This document shows positions 8,457 through 17,833 of a stretch of DNA of 39,664 nucleotides, piece after piece; the first letter of the stretch is position 1; each line of letters begins with the position of its first letter. The stretch comes from Planctomycetota bacterium. Lineage in GTDB: Bacteria > Planctomycetota > UBA1135 > GCA-002686595. The stretch is from NCBI GenBank assembly GCA_027083445.1, contig JALWOP010000409.1, forward strand, positions 1 to 39,664. The letters are read 5' to 3'. The notes under the pieces were generated by a model that was not told where the DNA came from, did no database searches, and saw only the letters and a program-made list of their open reading frames with translations. Both the position numbers and the translations under genes were made by a program.

Positions 8457-9766
8457 TCGACGCCAAGCACGTCCACGAAACCCTGCGCCGCTATCAGCTC
8501 ACCGACGGGTACCCGTTTGTCCTGGACCTGGAGCGCTCCCACGGGTCCTGGCTCCATGATGCGGCTACGGGGGAGGAGTACCTCGACTTCTTCACCTGCT
8601 TCGCCAGTTGGCCGGTCGGCTACAACCATCCCGCGATGCTCGAGCCCGAGTTCCGCTCCGAACTCGACCTGGTCGCCCGCCACAAGCCCGCCAGTTCCGA
8701 CCTCTATACCCGGCAGATGGCGGAGTTCGTGCAGGCCTTCGCCACCCGCGTCACCCCCGAGGGCTTCCCACACCACTTCTGGATCTCCGGTGGGGCCCTG
8801 GCGGTGGAGAACGCGCTCAAGATCGCCTTCGACTGGAAAGCGCACAAGATCGGCATCGAGAACTCCGACGACGGCAATGCCCTGGTCATCCTGCACTTCC
8901 GTCAGGCCTTCCACGGGCGTTCGGGCTACACCCTGAGCCTGACCAACACCGTGCCGGACAAGATCGCGCTCTTCCCCAAGTTCGACTGGCCGCGGGTTCA
9001 CAACCCCGCCATCGTCTTCGATCAGGACGGCGGCATCGCCAATGACATCGAGGCCGAAGAGGCCCGCGCCTGCGCCGAGATCGAGGCGGCCCTGGCCAAG
9101 TACCCGAATCGGGTGGCGGCGATCCTGCTCGAGCCGATGCAGGGCGAGGGCGGGGACAATCACTTCCGTCCCGAGTTCCTGCACAAGCTGCGTGAGTACG
9201 CCGACCAAAACGAGGCGCTGCTCATCTGGGACGAGGTCCAGACCGGCTTTTTCGGTTCGGGTAAGGCCTGGCTGTGGCAGTACTCCGGTGCGCGCCCGGA
9301 CGTGGTCGCCTTCGGCAAGAAGAGTCAGGTCTGCGGCTGCTACGCAGGTCCGCGGGTGGACGAGGTCCCCGACAACGTCTTCGTACGCTCCTCGCGCATC
9401 AACTCGACCTGGGGAGGCAACCTGGTTGACATGGTGCGCAGCCACAAGTTCATCGACATCATCCTGGGCGAGAAGCTGGACGAGAACATCGCCGCCCGCG
9501 GTGAGGAGCTCATCGCCGGCCTGCGCGGTCTGGCGCGCGAGAAGGGCGGCCTCTCCAACGTTCGCGGCGTCGGTTCCCTCGTCGCCTTCACCCTCGAGAG
9601 TCCCGCTGCGCGGGATGCGATGCTGAAGCGGCTGCAGGAGCGCAAGATCCTGGCCCTGGCTTCGGGCGAGCAGGCGATTCGTTTCCGAATGCCGCTCGTG
9701 GTGACCTCCGAGGAGATCGCCACCGCCCTCGAGCGCATCGAAGAGGCTCTGCCGGTCAACGCCTGA
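8453..9766 (+). CDS. lat: L-lysine 6-transaminase
   Basis: This 437-residue class-III PLP aminotransferase closely resembles the Lat/LysN group (M. tuberculosis Rv3290c is about 449 aa). Visible marks are the N-terminal DLERSHGSWLHDAATGEEYLD, FWISGGALAVENALKIAFDWK, HFRQAFHGRSGYTLSLTNT, LLIWDEVQTGFFGSG (D260 binds the pyridine nitrogen) and AFGKKSQVCG, where K289 or K290 is the PLP Schiff-base lysine. The enzyme moves the epsilon-amino group of lysine to 2-oxoglutarate, giving 2-aminoadipate 6-semialdehyde and its cyclic form. The ALDH7-type gene at 24635-26152 could oxidise that product. It starts inside the stop of the ALDH-like gene and is followed nine bases later by an MFS gene. Confidence 0.93.
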   Translation: MIDAKHVHETLRRYQLTDGYPFVLDLERSHGSWLHDAATGEEYLDFFTCFASWPVGYNHPAMLEPEFRSELDLVARHKPASSDLYTRQMAEFVQAFATRVTPEGFPHHFWISGGALAVENALKIAFDWKAHKIGIENSDDGNALVILHFRQAFHGRSGYTLSLTNTVPDKIALFPKFDWPRVHNPAIVFDQDGGIANDIEAEEARACAEIEAALAKYPNRVAAILLEPMQGEGGDNHFRPEFLHKLREYADQNEALLIWDEVQTGFFGSGKAWLWQYSGARPDVVAFGKKSQVCGCYAGPRVDEVPDNVFVRSSRINSTWGGNLVDMVRSHKFIDIILGEKLDENIAARGEELIAGLRGLAREKGGLSNVRGVGSLVAFTLESPAARDAMLKRLQERKILALASGEQAIRFRMPLVVTSEEIATALERIEEALPVNA

Positions 9767-9775
9767 GGCCACGGG

Positions 9776-11074
9776 GTGCGCGGCCCCATCCGCGCACCCG
9801 CTGCCGTGTTCTCCATCCTTCGATTCAGGGGCTATCGTCGCCTCTGGCTGGCGCAGGTCGTGAGCCAGGTGGGGGATTGGCTGAACCGCATGGCGGTTCT
9901 CTCTCTGATCGACCGCCTCTCGGGTACCCACGAGGCGGTCCTGGCCCTGGGCCTCTTGTTCGCCACGGAGTTGGCGACGCGATTGGCTCCCACGGCTCTG
10001 ATCGCTCCCCTGGCGGGCCCTATCGCGGACCGCCTCCCGCGCCGGCTCCTGATGGTTGCGGCGGACCTCATCCGCGCCCTGGTCGTGCTCGCCCTGTGCC
10101 TGGTGGACGAGCCTTCGGAGATCGGGTGGCTCTACGGCCTGGTGGTGGTCCAGATGACGATCGCCCCCTTCTTCGAGGCGGCTCGCTCCGCCTCGGTGCC
10201 CAACCTGGTGCCCCTCGATCGGTTGACCGATGCCCACGCCCTTTCAGCGGCGACCTGGAGCACGATGCTCGCCGTGGGGTCGGCTCTCGGTGGGGTGGCG
10301 GTGACCTTCGTCGGGGCGCGGGGGGCCTTCACGTTGGACGCGGTGACCTATCTTTGCAGCGCCCTCTTGCTCAGTGGTCTGCGTCTACCTGCGCCCCCAG
10401 ATCATCCCGCACCCTTTGCTCTGATGGACGTCATCGGGGCCCGAGACCTACGGCGGGCCTGGCGACATGCCCGTGGCCTGGGCTTGGCACCGGTGCTGCT
10501 TGCCAAGGCTGCTTGGGGGATGGGCGGGGGGTTTTTGGTCGTGCTCTCGATCCTCGGTGCCAAGAGCTTTCCGGGGGTGTCGACCGGGTTGGCCATCGGC
10601 CTCCTGTACGCGGCGCGAGGGGTCGGTACGGGGCTCGGCCCGGTCCTGGGGCGACGCCTCGTCGGAGACGATGCTCGCTCCATGGCCAGGGGGATCACCC
10701 TCTCATTCCTGGTTGCCGCCGCGGGGTACGCTTCGCTGCCCTTCGCCCAGAGCCTCCTCGCGGCCTGCCTGGCGGTTGGAGTGGCCCACCTGGGCGGGAG
10801 TACGATTTGGGTCTTCTCGACCGTGCTCTGGCAACGTCGGGTCGAGGACGTCTATCGGGGTCGCGTGCACTCCCTCGACTTTCTACTGATGACCAGCTCG
10901 TTCGCCCTCTGGGGCTTCGCCACGGGCGTCCTCTACGACCGAACCGCTTCGATCGCCGTCGCCTTGGCTCTGCCCTGTGTGGCAGCGTCCCTCGCCGGTC
11001 CGCTGTGGTGGTGGCTGGGGGGGCGGCACCTGACGGACGCAACCGAAGCAGGCGGCAGCCCATCGACGAGTTGA
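9776..11074 (+). CDS. MFS transporter (MFS_3-like exporter)
   Basis: This 432-residue protein has about 12 predicted membrane helices and the major-facilitator loop APLAGPIADRLPRRLLM between helices 2 and 3. It opens with FRGYRRLWLAQVVSQVGDWLNR, typical of MFS_3/EntS-like exporters. The start is GTG nine bases after the lat stop, with no good alternative before residue 41. It may export lysine-derived or other small molecules, but this rests only on position. The tail is short and cytoplasmic. Confidence 0.85.
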   Translation: MRGPIRAPAAVFSILRFRGYRRLWLAQVVSQVGDWLNRMAVLSLIDRLSGTHEAVLALGLLFATELATRLAPTALIAPLAGPIADRLPRRLLMVAADLIRALVVLALCLVDEPSEIGWLYGLVVVQMTIAPFFEAARSASVPNLVPLDRLTDAHALSAATWSTMLAVGSALGGVAVTFVGARGAFTLDAVTYLCSALLLSGLRLPAPPDHPAPFALMDVIGARDLRRAWRHARGLGLAPVLLAKAAWGMGGGFLVVLSILGAKSFPGVSTGLAIGLLYAARGVGTGLGPVLGRRLVGDDARSMARGITLSFLVAAAGYASLPFAQSLLAACLAVGVAHLGGSTIWVFSTVLWQRRVEDVYRGRVHSLDFLLMTSSFALWGFATGVLYDRTASIAVALALPCVAASLAGPLWWWLGGRHLTDATEAGGSPSTS

Positions 11075-11181
11075 GGCGTGGGGAGCTTCTCGCCCGTGGA
11101 TCCTGTCCCAACCCGTGAGGAGGCTAAGGAACTCGAACGCTGGAATGGCTCTTCGGGAGGGTTCGTGCCGTGGCCGGGCTC

Positions 11182-11187
11182 TAGAAT
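11182..11187 (+). promoter_or_regulatory. Putative -10 element (TAGAAT) before the DUF5916 gene
   Basis: TAGAAT matches five of six bases of the bacterial -10 consensus and would give a start about 17 bases before the ATG at 11211. The same CTAGAATCG string occurs at 8341-8349, about 106 bases before lat. No clear -35 box is seen, so this is weak evidence. Confidence 0.3.
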
Positions 11188-11210
11188 CGCTCGCCCATCC
11201 AGAGCCATCC

Positions 11211-13393
11211 ATGCGCGCCCTATTCCAGCCCCTTCTGCTTCTCGCGGTCGCTCCTGCGGTCACGGCACTTGCTCAGGAGCATGCCGTCACGCCGCTCTTC
11301 GTGGATTCTCCGATCGAGCTCGAACTCGACGGAATCCTCAGTGAGCCGCTCTGGGAGCGGGCCGCGGTGGTGCAAGACCTGACGGTCACCAGCCCGGTCG
11401 AGGGCGCTCGGCCCACCTATCCGACCGAGATACTCCTCGCCTATGACGCGGATGCCCTCTATGTGGGCATCCGCTGCCATGACGACCCTTCCCAGGTGCG
11501 CGCGCGCCAGATGGACTACGACGCCTTCGTGCGTTATGACGATGTCGTCGAACTCTGGTTCGATACCTTCCACACCCAGCGGTTTGCCTTCTGGTTCCAG
11601 ATCACAGCGGGGGGGTCCCGAGGGGACGCCCTGATCGCGGACAGTGGCTCCAGCTTCAACAAGAGCTGGGATGGGATCTGGTACGGCCGTTCTCAGGTGG
11701 ATGGGGAGGGTTGGTCCGCGGAGCTGCGCCTGCCCTTCAAGACCCTTGCCTTCGATCCCAAGGAAGATGCGTGGGGTTTCAACGTCCGCCGGGAACGGGT
11801 CGCCAATGGGGAGAGCTCTCGCTGGGCGAGTCCCTTCGTGGCCTACGATTTCTTCAATCTGGCCGAGGGCGGAGAATTGCGCGGGATGCACGGCATGCGC
11901 CAGGGCGCGGGGGTCGACCGCCCTATCTGAAATCAGGCATCACACGCGACCATACCGGCTCCGGTGGGACTTCCACCGACACGGACTTCGACGGGGGGCT
12001 GGACCTCAGTTGGCGTCCCACTCCGGCCAGCAGCGTACGCGTCACCACCAACACCGACTTTGCCGAGACCGAGGTAGACGAGCGCAGGGCCAACCTGACC
12101 CGCTTCCCCCTCTTCTTCCCCGAGAAGCGAGACTTCTTCCTCGAGGATGCGGGCATGTTCGAGTTCGGTCTGCCGGGTGGACGCCGTGGCGGGGGGGTCA
12201 GGCCCTTTTTCTCGCGAACGATCGGGCGGGCACCCGACGGTACGCCGGTCCCGATCCTGGCCGGGGTCAAGTTCACCGGGCGCATGGGTGACTGGAATCT
12301 CGGTCTGCTCGAGACTCGGGTGGACGACTTCGAGACCGACGATACGGGGCCGGTAGGGGAGCGCTCCTTAGGCGTGGTGAGGATCTCGCGCAACTTCGGG
12401 GGAGAGAACTCGGCCGGGCTGATCTTGACCCACGGAGATCCCGTGGGGTCCGGTTCCGCCCTGACCTATGGGGCGGATTTCCGCTTGGGGTCGACGCGCC
12501 TGTTCGGTGAAGGCCGTCCGGGGAGCCTGTGGGGCTACTACGTGGCCACGGCCAACGAGGGAGCCCCGGACGGCGCCAACTACGGGGTGCGGGCGCAGAC
12601 GAGCTCCTCGTCCTGGGAGCACATGGCCGAGGTTTCGGTTACCGAGGAGAACTACGATCCGCGCATGGGCTTCGTGCGTCGCACCGGTGTGGCTCACCAC
12701 CGCTACCGCATGGAGTACATCTGGCGCGGAGGTCCCGAGGATCGCTGGCGTCGCTACAGTTTTCAGATCGCACCGCATGTCGACCTCGACCTCACCGGAG
12801 GCGAGGATCGCAAGACCCTGCCTGTGACCTGGGCCGAGCTCGAGTTTCAGAGCGAGGACTCGATCGAGCTCAGCACGCAGTGGTTTCGAGAGACCCTGGA
12901 GGATGGCTTCGATCTCGCGGAGGGGGTCAACGTCGGACCTGGAGACTACGACGGGATGACGACCATCCTCGGGTTTCAAAGCAACGATCGCCGGCGGGTG
13001 ACGGGTGAGGCTCGCCTCGAGGTGGGGGATTTCTTCGACGGCGACCTGGTGCGCTGGTCGGTCGAACCGAACTTCATCCCTTCCAAGTTCGTCAGCATGG
13101 GCCTTGGGTACGAGGACATCCACGCGGCCTTTGACGGTCCCGATCTCTCGACTCAGATCTACTCCATGCGACTCGATTTCACCTTCAACCCAGACCTCAA
13201 CCTGCGCAACTTGGTGCAGTACGACAGCGAGAGCGCGGACCTCGGTTGGCAGAGTCGCCTGCACTGGATCCTCACTCCGGGCCAGGACCTCTACGTGGTA
13301 GCACTGCTGGGCTGGAACCGGCTGGATCGGGACAGCTTCTACCGCACCTCCGAGGAGCTCTCGGTGAAGCTCGCCTACACCCTGCGCTTTTGA
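11211..13393 (+). pseudogene. CBM9-like/DUF5916 outer-membrane protein gene with one -1 frameshift
   Basis: Two frames together encode one protein of about 727 residues. The first (11211-11930) has a signal peptide (MRALFQPLLLLAVAPAVTAL, cut near ALA-QE) and a CBM9-like domain that ends at RQGAGVDRPI-stop. The second continues in the -1 frame from about 11924 with YLKSGITRDH, DTDFDGGLDLSW, NTDFAETEVDERRANLTRFPLFFPEKRDFFLED and a long beta-rich region ending LAYTLRF, an outer-membrane barrel-type C-terminus. This is the normal DUF5916 layout. Re-reading one base at the CCT codon (CCT-TAT-CTG) restores the family sequence exactly. The cause is a one-base deletion in the genome or an assembly error. 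No standard slippery heptamer is present. The 3' end meets rlmN tail to tail, 10 bases apart. Confidence 0.8.
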
Positions 13394-13403
13394 GGGGGCG
13401 GGC

Positions 13404-14444
13404 CTACCCCTCCCGGTCTCCGCCGGAGCGGCTCAAGCGAAGTTGCCCACAGGCGGCGGCCTGCTCCAGGCCCCGCGGACGGCGCACGGTGGCGACCTGT
13501 CCTGCGGCGGTGAGGACCTCGACAAAGGCCTGCACGCGTTCCGGTCGTGGGCGCTCGAAGGGGATGGAGGGGGTGGGGTTGTAGGGGATCAGGTTGATCG
13601 TAGCGCGCCGTCCGCGCAGCCGCTCGGCCAGCCGCTCGGCGTGCCCTAGGCTGTCGTTCTCGCCTCCCAGCAGCACATACTCATAGGTCACCTCGCGGCC
13701 CGTTTGGGTGAACCAATCGTCACCGGCGGCGAGGACCTCCTCGATCGGCACTCCGGCCAGGGCCGGAACGAGTCGATCGCGCTGGTCCTGGTCGGGGCTG
13801 TGCAGGGAGATCGCCAGTTGAAAGCGAGGCTTGGAGCGCGCAGCACGGCGCAGGCGGCCTGGAAAACCGACGCTGGAGACGGTCACCTTGCGCGCACCCA
13901 GCTCGATCCCTTCGCGCACGGTTTCCAGGGCTGTGGTCAGCGCTTCCAGGTTGAGCAGCGGCTCGCCGATGCCCATGACGACGGCGCGGGAGATCGGGCC
14001 GAGCTGCGCTCCGCGACGAAACTGTTCCACGATCTCATGGGAAGCGAGGTTGCGCTCCAGTCCTTCCAGGCCGGAGGCGCAGAAGGGACAGCCCACTGGA
14101 CAGCCGGCTTGGGTGGAGACGCAGAGAGTCGCTCCACGGCCGGGGCGGGTCGAGGGGATGAAGACGCACTCGACGGTGACTCTCGTGGGCTCCTCGAAGG
14201 CCAAGAGGAGTTTGGTCGTGCCGTCGGGAGCCACCCGGCGATCGACCTCATCTCCGGATGAGAGGGAGAACTCCGCGGCGAGGGCGGCGCGCAGGCGCCG
14301 AGGCAGCGAAGTCATCTCCTCAAACCTCTCCAAGCCGCGGCTGAGGGCCTCTCGGCGGACGATCCCTCCGTGGAAGGCGCGGCCTCCATGCTCCTCACAC
14401 CAGCTCGCGAGGGCACGAGGGGAGAGGGAGAAGAGCGCCTTCAC
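13404..14444 (-). CDS. rlmN: RlmN/Cfr-family radical SAM rRNA methyltransferase
   Basis: This 346-residue enzyme has the family signature GATLCVSTQAGCPVGCPFCASG. The [4Fe-4S]-binding cysteines are C115, C119 and C122, and C108 sits in the conserved LCVS position. GIGEPLLN, LAISLHSP and NLIPYNP follow, and the methyl-carrying cysteine is C332 in the C-terminal AAACGQL. RlmN makes 2-methyladenosine at A2503 of 23S rRNA and A37 of some tRNAs. The start is GTG overlapping the stop of the DHH gene (GTGA). A Cfr-like or second RlmN-type paralogue cannot be ruled out without a genome-wide comparison. Confidence 0.85.
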   Translation of the reverse strand: MKALFSLSPRALASWCEEHGGRAFHGGIVRREALSRGLERFEEMTSLPRRLRAALAAEFSLSSGDEVDRRVAPDGTTKLLLAFEEPTRVTVECVFIPSTRPGRGATLCVSTQAGCPVGCPFCASGLEGLERNLASHEIVEQFRRGAQLGPISRAVVMGIGEPLLNLEALTTALETVREGIELGARKVTVSSVGFPGRLRRAARSKPRFQLAISLHSPDQDQRDRLVPALAGVPIEEVLAAGDDWFTQTGREVTYEYVLLGGENDSLGHAERLAERLRGRRATINLIPYNPTPSIPFERPRPERVQAFVEVLTAAGQVATVRRPRGLEQAAACGQLRLSRSGGDREG

Positions 14445-15409
14445 CGGCTCCCGGAGGTGGACACCTGGGCCAGGTGGCGCACGAGCTTTTCCGCCACCTC
14501 CGTTGCAGCGCTGCGAGCCTCATCGAGACTGGGCGGGTTGGCGCCCCCGACGGCCCGGTGTCCGCCTCCACCGTAGCGCTCCATGAGTTGACCGATGTGC
14601 ATCGGTACGGCCGGCTTGTTCCAGGGATTCTCCCCGCAGGTGATGTGGTAACCGGAGCGGGTGGGGATCACGCCTACCGCGTAGGAGATCTCGGGATGAT
14701 GGTAGAAGGGGGCAAAGCGCTCGCGGCGAATCTTGTCCGAAGAGGCGTCGTAGAGCAGGACGCCGCCGCGCAGCCAACGAACGGTGGGGGGGAACTGCTC
14801 CAGGGCTCGGTCCCGGTTACGCGAGGCGCGCTGGTGAGCCTTTTCCACCTCCTCGGCTCGCGCAACCTCCTCGAGGCTACCCTCGATCAGAGCCTGTGCC
14901 AGGCCATCGACCCACTCGGGGTTCGGTGCCACGGTCAAGGAACGCATGATGCGTAGGGCGGGTACATCGCCAAAGATCGCCTGCTCGACCGACTCGAAGC
15001 GCGCGGCGTCGATGACGTCGGACCAGCGAGCCATCTCGCGAAAGCGCTCCGAGGCTTCGAAGCCCCAGTGTTCTTCGGCATGGCGCAGGATCATCGGGGG
15101 GCACGACGGGGAGGTTTCGTCCCACAGCCAGCGCTCGCTCGCCGCGTAGGAGCTCCGCAGCTCTTCGCTGAGGAAGGTCGTGGGGTGGTGGTCGAACCAA
15201 TACTCCGCCCGCGGGTGGAAGTGGAAGTCGACGATGGCGAAGCGCTCCCCTGAACCGAACTCGCCCCAGTTCCGGCGCTGGTCGTAGTTGATGTTGTGCA
15301 GGGAGATGTCACTCTCGCCGCGCTCGCGCAGAATGTTGGCCAGGATCGCGCCGGCGCACATGCCGTCGAAATCGCGGTGGTAGTAGATCGTGAGTTTGCC
15401 GCTTCCCAT
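14441..15409 (-). CDS. DHH/DHHA1-family phosphoesterase
   Basis: This 322-residue protein has the DHH-superfamily motifs H11-R-D13-F-D15-G near the N-terminus, IVDFHFHP, and FDHHPT with the D73-H74-H75 triad. It ends with a DHHA1 nucleic-acid/nucleotide-binding module, GGGGHRAVGG. Such proteins hydrolyse phosphodiester bonds in short RNAs, cyclic dinucleotides or single-stranded DNA. The exact substrate cannot be told from motifs; the sequence is neither full RecJ nor clear GdpP. Its stop overlaps the rlmN GTG, so the two are co-translated. Confidence 0.85.
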   Translation of the reverse strand: MGSGKLTIYYHRDFDGMCAGAILANILRERGESDISLHNINYDQRRNWGEFGSGERFAIVDFHFHPRAEYWFDHHPTTFLSEELRSSYAASERWLWDETSPSCPPMILRHAEEHWGFEASERFREMARWSDVIDAARFESVEQAIFGDVPALRIMRSLTVAPNPEWVDGLAQALIEGSLEEVARAEEVEKAHQRASRNRDRALEQFPPTVRWLRGGVLLYDASSDKIRRERFAPFYHHPEISYAVGVIPTRSGYHITCGENPWNKPAVPMHIGQLMERYGGGGHRAVGGANPPSLDEARSAATEVAEKLVRHLAQVSTSGSR

Positions 15410-15503
15410 CTTGGCGCAGTCTACACCGGGGCGGCACAGGAGACCCTCGTCAGGCCTTGGATTCGGGAGCCCTGGTCGTGCCGCTCCTAGCTGGTGTCTG
15501 CAT

Positions 15504-16958
15504 TCAGGCGCTCTCGCGCTCTTCCTCGTCCGCGGGATCCTCGTCGTCCTCTAGGAGGGCGTGGGGGATCTCGGGCTCTTCCTCCAAGATGGGGGCAATG
15601 TCATCGGCGGTCAGACCGTGGGCAAGGGAGCGCTCACCTCGCGCGACCTCGGCATCGACGACGAATGTCTCCTCGTCGGTTCGGCAGGGCAACTCGTAGA
15701 GCAGATCCAGGAGGATGTCCTCCAAGATCGAACGCAGGGCGCGCACCCCGGTCTCACGCTCGATCGCCGTGTCGGCGACGACGTAGAGGGCTTCATCCGT
15801 GAACTCCAGGGTCTTCCCGGAGAGTTCGAAGAGGCGCCTGAACTGGCGCACGAGGGCGTTCTTCGGCTCGGTCAAGATGCGCACCAACTCGGTGCGTCCC
15901 AGGGTCTCGAGGGTCGCGATCACCGGCAGTCGCCCGATGAACTCGGGAATCAGGCCGAACTCCATCAGGTCCTTGGGGACCAGGTGACGCACGTACTCGT
16001 CACGTGCTCCAGGCTCACCGAGAGGAGGGACGGTGGCTCCGGTCCCGCTCTTGTGCTGGCCCTCCAGGCGCGTGTCGCGGCCGAAACCGATGACGTCCTG
16101 GCCGATACGCTTGGCGATGAACTCCTCGATGCCGCTGAAGGTGCCTCCGCAGATGAAGAGGATGTTGGCGGTATCGATTTGGATGTAGGACTGCTCGGGG
16201 TGCTTACGGCCGCCTTGGGGCGGGACCGAAGCGGTCGTGCCCTCCAGAATCTTGAGCAGGGCCTGCTGGACGCCCTCGCCGGAAACATCGCGTGTGATGG
16301 AGACGTTGCCGGTCGTACGGCCGATCTTGTCGATCTCGTCGATGTAGATGATCCCCTGCTGTGCACGCTCCACGTCGAAATCGGCGGCCTGCAGGAGCTT
16401 GAGCAGGATGTTCTCGACATCCTCACCGACGTAACCGGCTTCGGTCAGGGTCGTGGCATCCGCCATGGCGAAGGGCACGTCGAGCATGCGCGCCAGGGTG
16501 CGCGCCAGGAGAGTCTTGCCCGAGCCCGTCGGGCCGACGAGCAGGACGTTGGACTTTTCGATCTCGACCGAGCCGAGCTCCGAACCGTCGCCTTCCTCTA
16601 CATCTGTGCTGCCGAGCTGGCGTAGGCGGTTGTAGTGGTTGTAGACCGCTACCGAGAGGACCTTCTTGGCCCGCTGCTGGCCGACGACGTACTCGTCGAG
16701 GCGCCTGGCGAGTTCGATCGGTGTGGGCAGGCGATCGGTGGAGCTGGTCGTGGGGGCCGGTCCGGTGCCGCGTCGGGCCAGCTGGCCGTCGGGGTGGCGG
16801 CGCTGCTCCTCCTGCAGGATCGAGTTGCAGATCTCGATGCACTCATTGCAGATGTAGACCCCCGGGGGGCCGGCGATCAGCGACGCGACCTGGTGGCGCG
16901 GCTTCTCGCAGAAGGTACAGCGCTCGATCTGGCGCCCGGTCTTGCGCGAAGAACTCAT
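15504..16958 (-). CDS. clpX: ClpX ATPase subunit of ClpXP protease
   Basis: This 484-residue AAA+ unfoldase has an N-terminal zinc domain (C14-x2-C17, C37-x2-C40), Walker A GPTGSGKT (142-149), Walker B IIYIDEID (203-210), the pore loop GYVGED (175-180), the RKH loop (251-253), the ClpP-binding IGF loop (290-292) and the conserved [10 protein letters not shown]. It unfolds tagged proteins and feeds them to ClpP. It is about 60 residues longer than the E. coli protein; the extra length includes a loop rich in small residues and Asp/Glu after the zinc domain (about 55-80) and a strongly acidic tail (last 35 residues). It follows clpP after 189 bases that contain two inverted repeats. Confidence 0.97.
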   Translation of the reverse strand: MSSSRKTGRQIERCTFCEKPRHQVASLIAGPPGVYICNECIEICNSILQEEQRRHPDGQLARRGTGPAPTTSSTDRLPTPIELARRLDEYVVGQQRAKKVLSVAVYNHYNRLRQLGSTDVEEGDGSELGSVEIEKSNVLLVGPTGSGKTLLARTLARMLDVPFAMADATTLTEAGYVGEDVENILLKLLQAADFDVERAQQGIIYIDEIDKIGRTTGNVSITRDVSGEGVQQALLKILEGTTASVPPQGGRKHPEQSYIQIDTANILFICGGTFSGIEEFIAKRIGQDVIGFGRDTRLEGQHKSGTGATVPPLGEPGARDEYVRHLVPKDLMEFGLIPEFIGRLPVIATLETLGRTELVRILTEPKNALVRQFRRLFELSGKTLEFTDEALYVVADTAIERETGVRALRSILEDILLDLLYELPCRTDEETFVVDAEVARGERSLAHGLTADDIAPILEEEPEIPHALLEDDEDPADEEERESA

Positions 16959-17096
16959 AGGAGCCTCAATCCTAACCCGCCGGGGGCGGGAGCGAAGGCG
17001 ACCGATTCGGGAAGGTCCGCCACTTCCCAGCCCCGATACGAGGCAGATCTTCGACCGGGGACCGACACCCGCTCTCGGGAGCCGTGGTGGAGAACG

Positions 17097-17121
17097 GGGG
17101 TGGCCGGTAGTCGGCCGCCCC
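17097..17121 (-). promoter_or_regulatory. Inverted repeat between clpP and clpX
   Basis: Two 10-base arms (17097-17106 and 17112-17121) flank a 5-base loop; the only non-Watson-Crick position is the fifth. A smaller 6+6 repeat, CCCGCC/GGCGGG, lies at 16976-16990 just before clpX. There is no U-tract on the clpX side, so partial termination, mRNA processing or attenuation is possible, not a classical terminator. Confidence 0.4.
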
Positions 17122-17147
17122 TATCTAGGCTTGGAACTATTTGGGAC

Positions 17148-17744
17148 TCAAGCGCCTTCGCGCTCGACGATCTCATCGATGAGACCGAACTCCTTCGCCT
17201 CTTGGGGGGACATGAAGTTGTCCCGATCCGAGGCCACGGCAATCTCCTCCGGCGTCTTTCCAGAGTGTTTCGCGAGGATCGCCTCGAGCTGACCCTTCAT
17301 TTTCATGATCTCGGTGACCTGGATCTCCATGTCCTTGGCCGTGCCTCCCGTGCCGCCCGAAGGCTGGTGGATCATGACCCGCGAGTGGGGCAGAGCGAAG
17401 CGCTTGCCCGCGGTTCCCGCGGTGAGTAGGACGGCGCCCATCGACGCCGCCTGGCCCAGGCAGTAGGTCGCGATGTCCGGCTCGACGAGCTGCATCGTGT
17501 CGTAGATCGCAAGCCCCGCGGTGACGGATCCTCCCGGGGAGTTGATGTACATCTTGATGTCCTGGTTGCGGCCGGTCTTGTCCAGGAAGAGGAGCTGCGC
17601 CATCACGGCGTTGGCGACCTGGTCGTCGATCGGCGTGCCGAGGAAGATGATGCGATCCTCGAGCAGGCGCGAGTAGATGTCGTACTGGCGTTCGCCTCGG
17701 CCGGTCTTCTCGATGACGAAGGGGACGGGATAGTAGTTCTGCAT
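17148..17744 (-). CDS. clpP: ClpP ATP-dependent protease proteolytic subunit
   Basis: This 198-residue serine peptidase has the full catalytic triad: S101 in [12 protein letters not shown]126 in [11 protein letters not shown] and D175 in [10 protein letters not shown]. The [19 protein letters not shown] oxyanion region is intact. It forms the double heptameric ring that degrades substrates delivered by ClpX. It has the standard length and a short N-terminal segment. It lies 89 bases downstream of tig and upstream of clpX, the usual tig-clpP-clpX order. Only one clpP is present in the window. Confidence 0.97.
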   Translation of the reverse strand: MQNYYPVPFVIEKTGRGERQYDIYSRLLEDRIIFLGTPIDDQVANAVMAQLLFLDKTGRNQDIKMYINSPGGSVTAGLAIYDTMQLVEPDIATYCLGQAASMGAVLLTAGTAGKRFALPHSRVMIHQPSGGTGGTAKDMEIQVTEIMKMKGQLEAILAKHSGKTPEEIAVASDRDNFMSPQEAKEFGLIDEIVEREGA

Positions 17745-17833
17745 GGGCGGTGGGCTTGGCGCGGGATGGGAGCGGCGGGGGGAGCGGCTCCGCGGGGAAT
17801 CCGCCCCAGGGGGCCGCTGTCTAGATCGGACGA

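Noticed and set aside
8249-10237. 662-codon minus-strand frame across lat and the MFS gene
   Set aside because: It spans two genes with strong motifs on the plus strand and has no recognisable domain.
11915-11935. Programmed -1 frameshift in the DUF5916 gene
   Set aside because: There is no slippery heptamer such as X-XXY-YYZ at the junction and the family is normally encoded in one frame.
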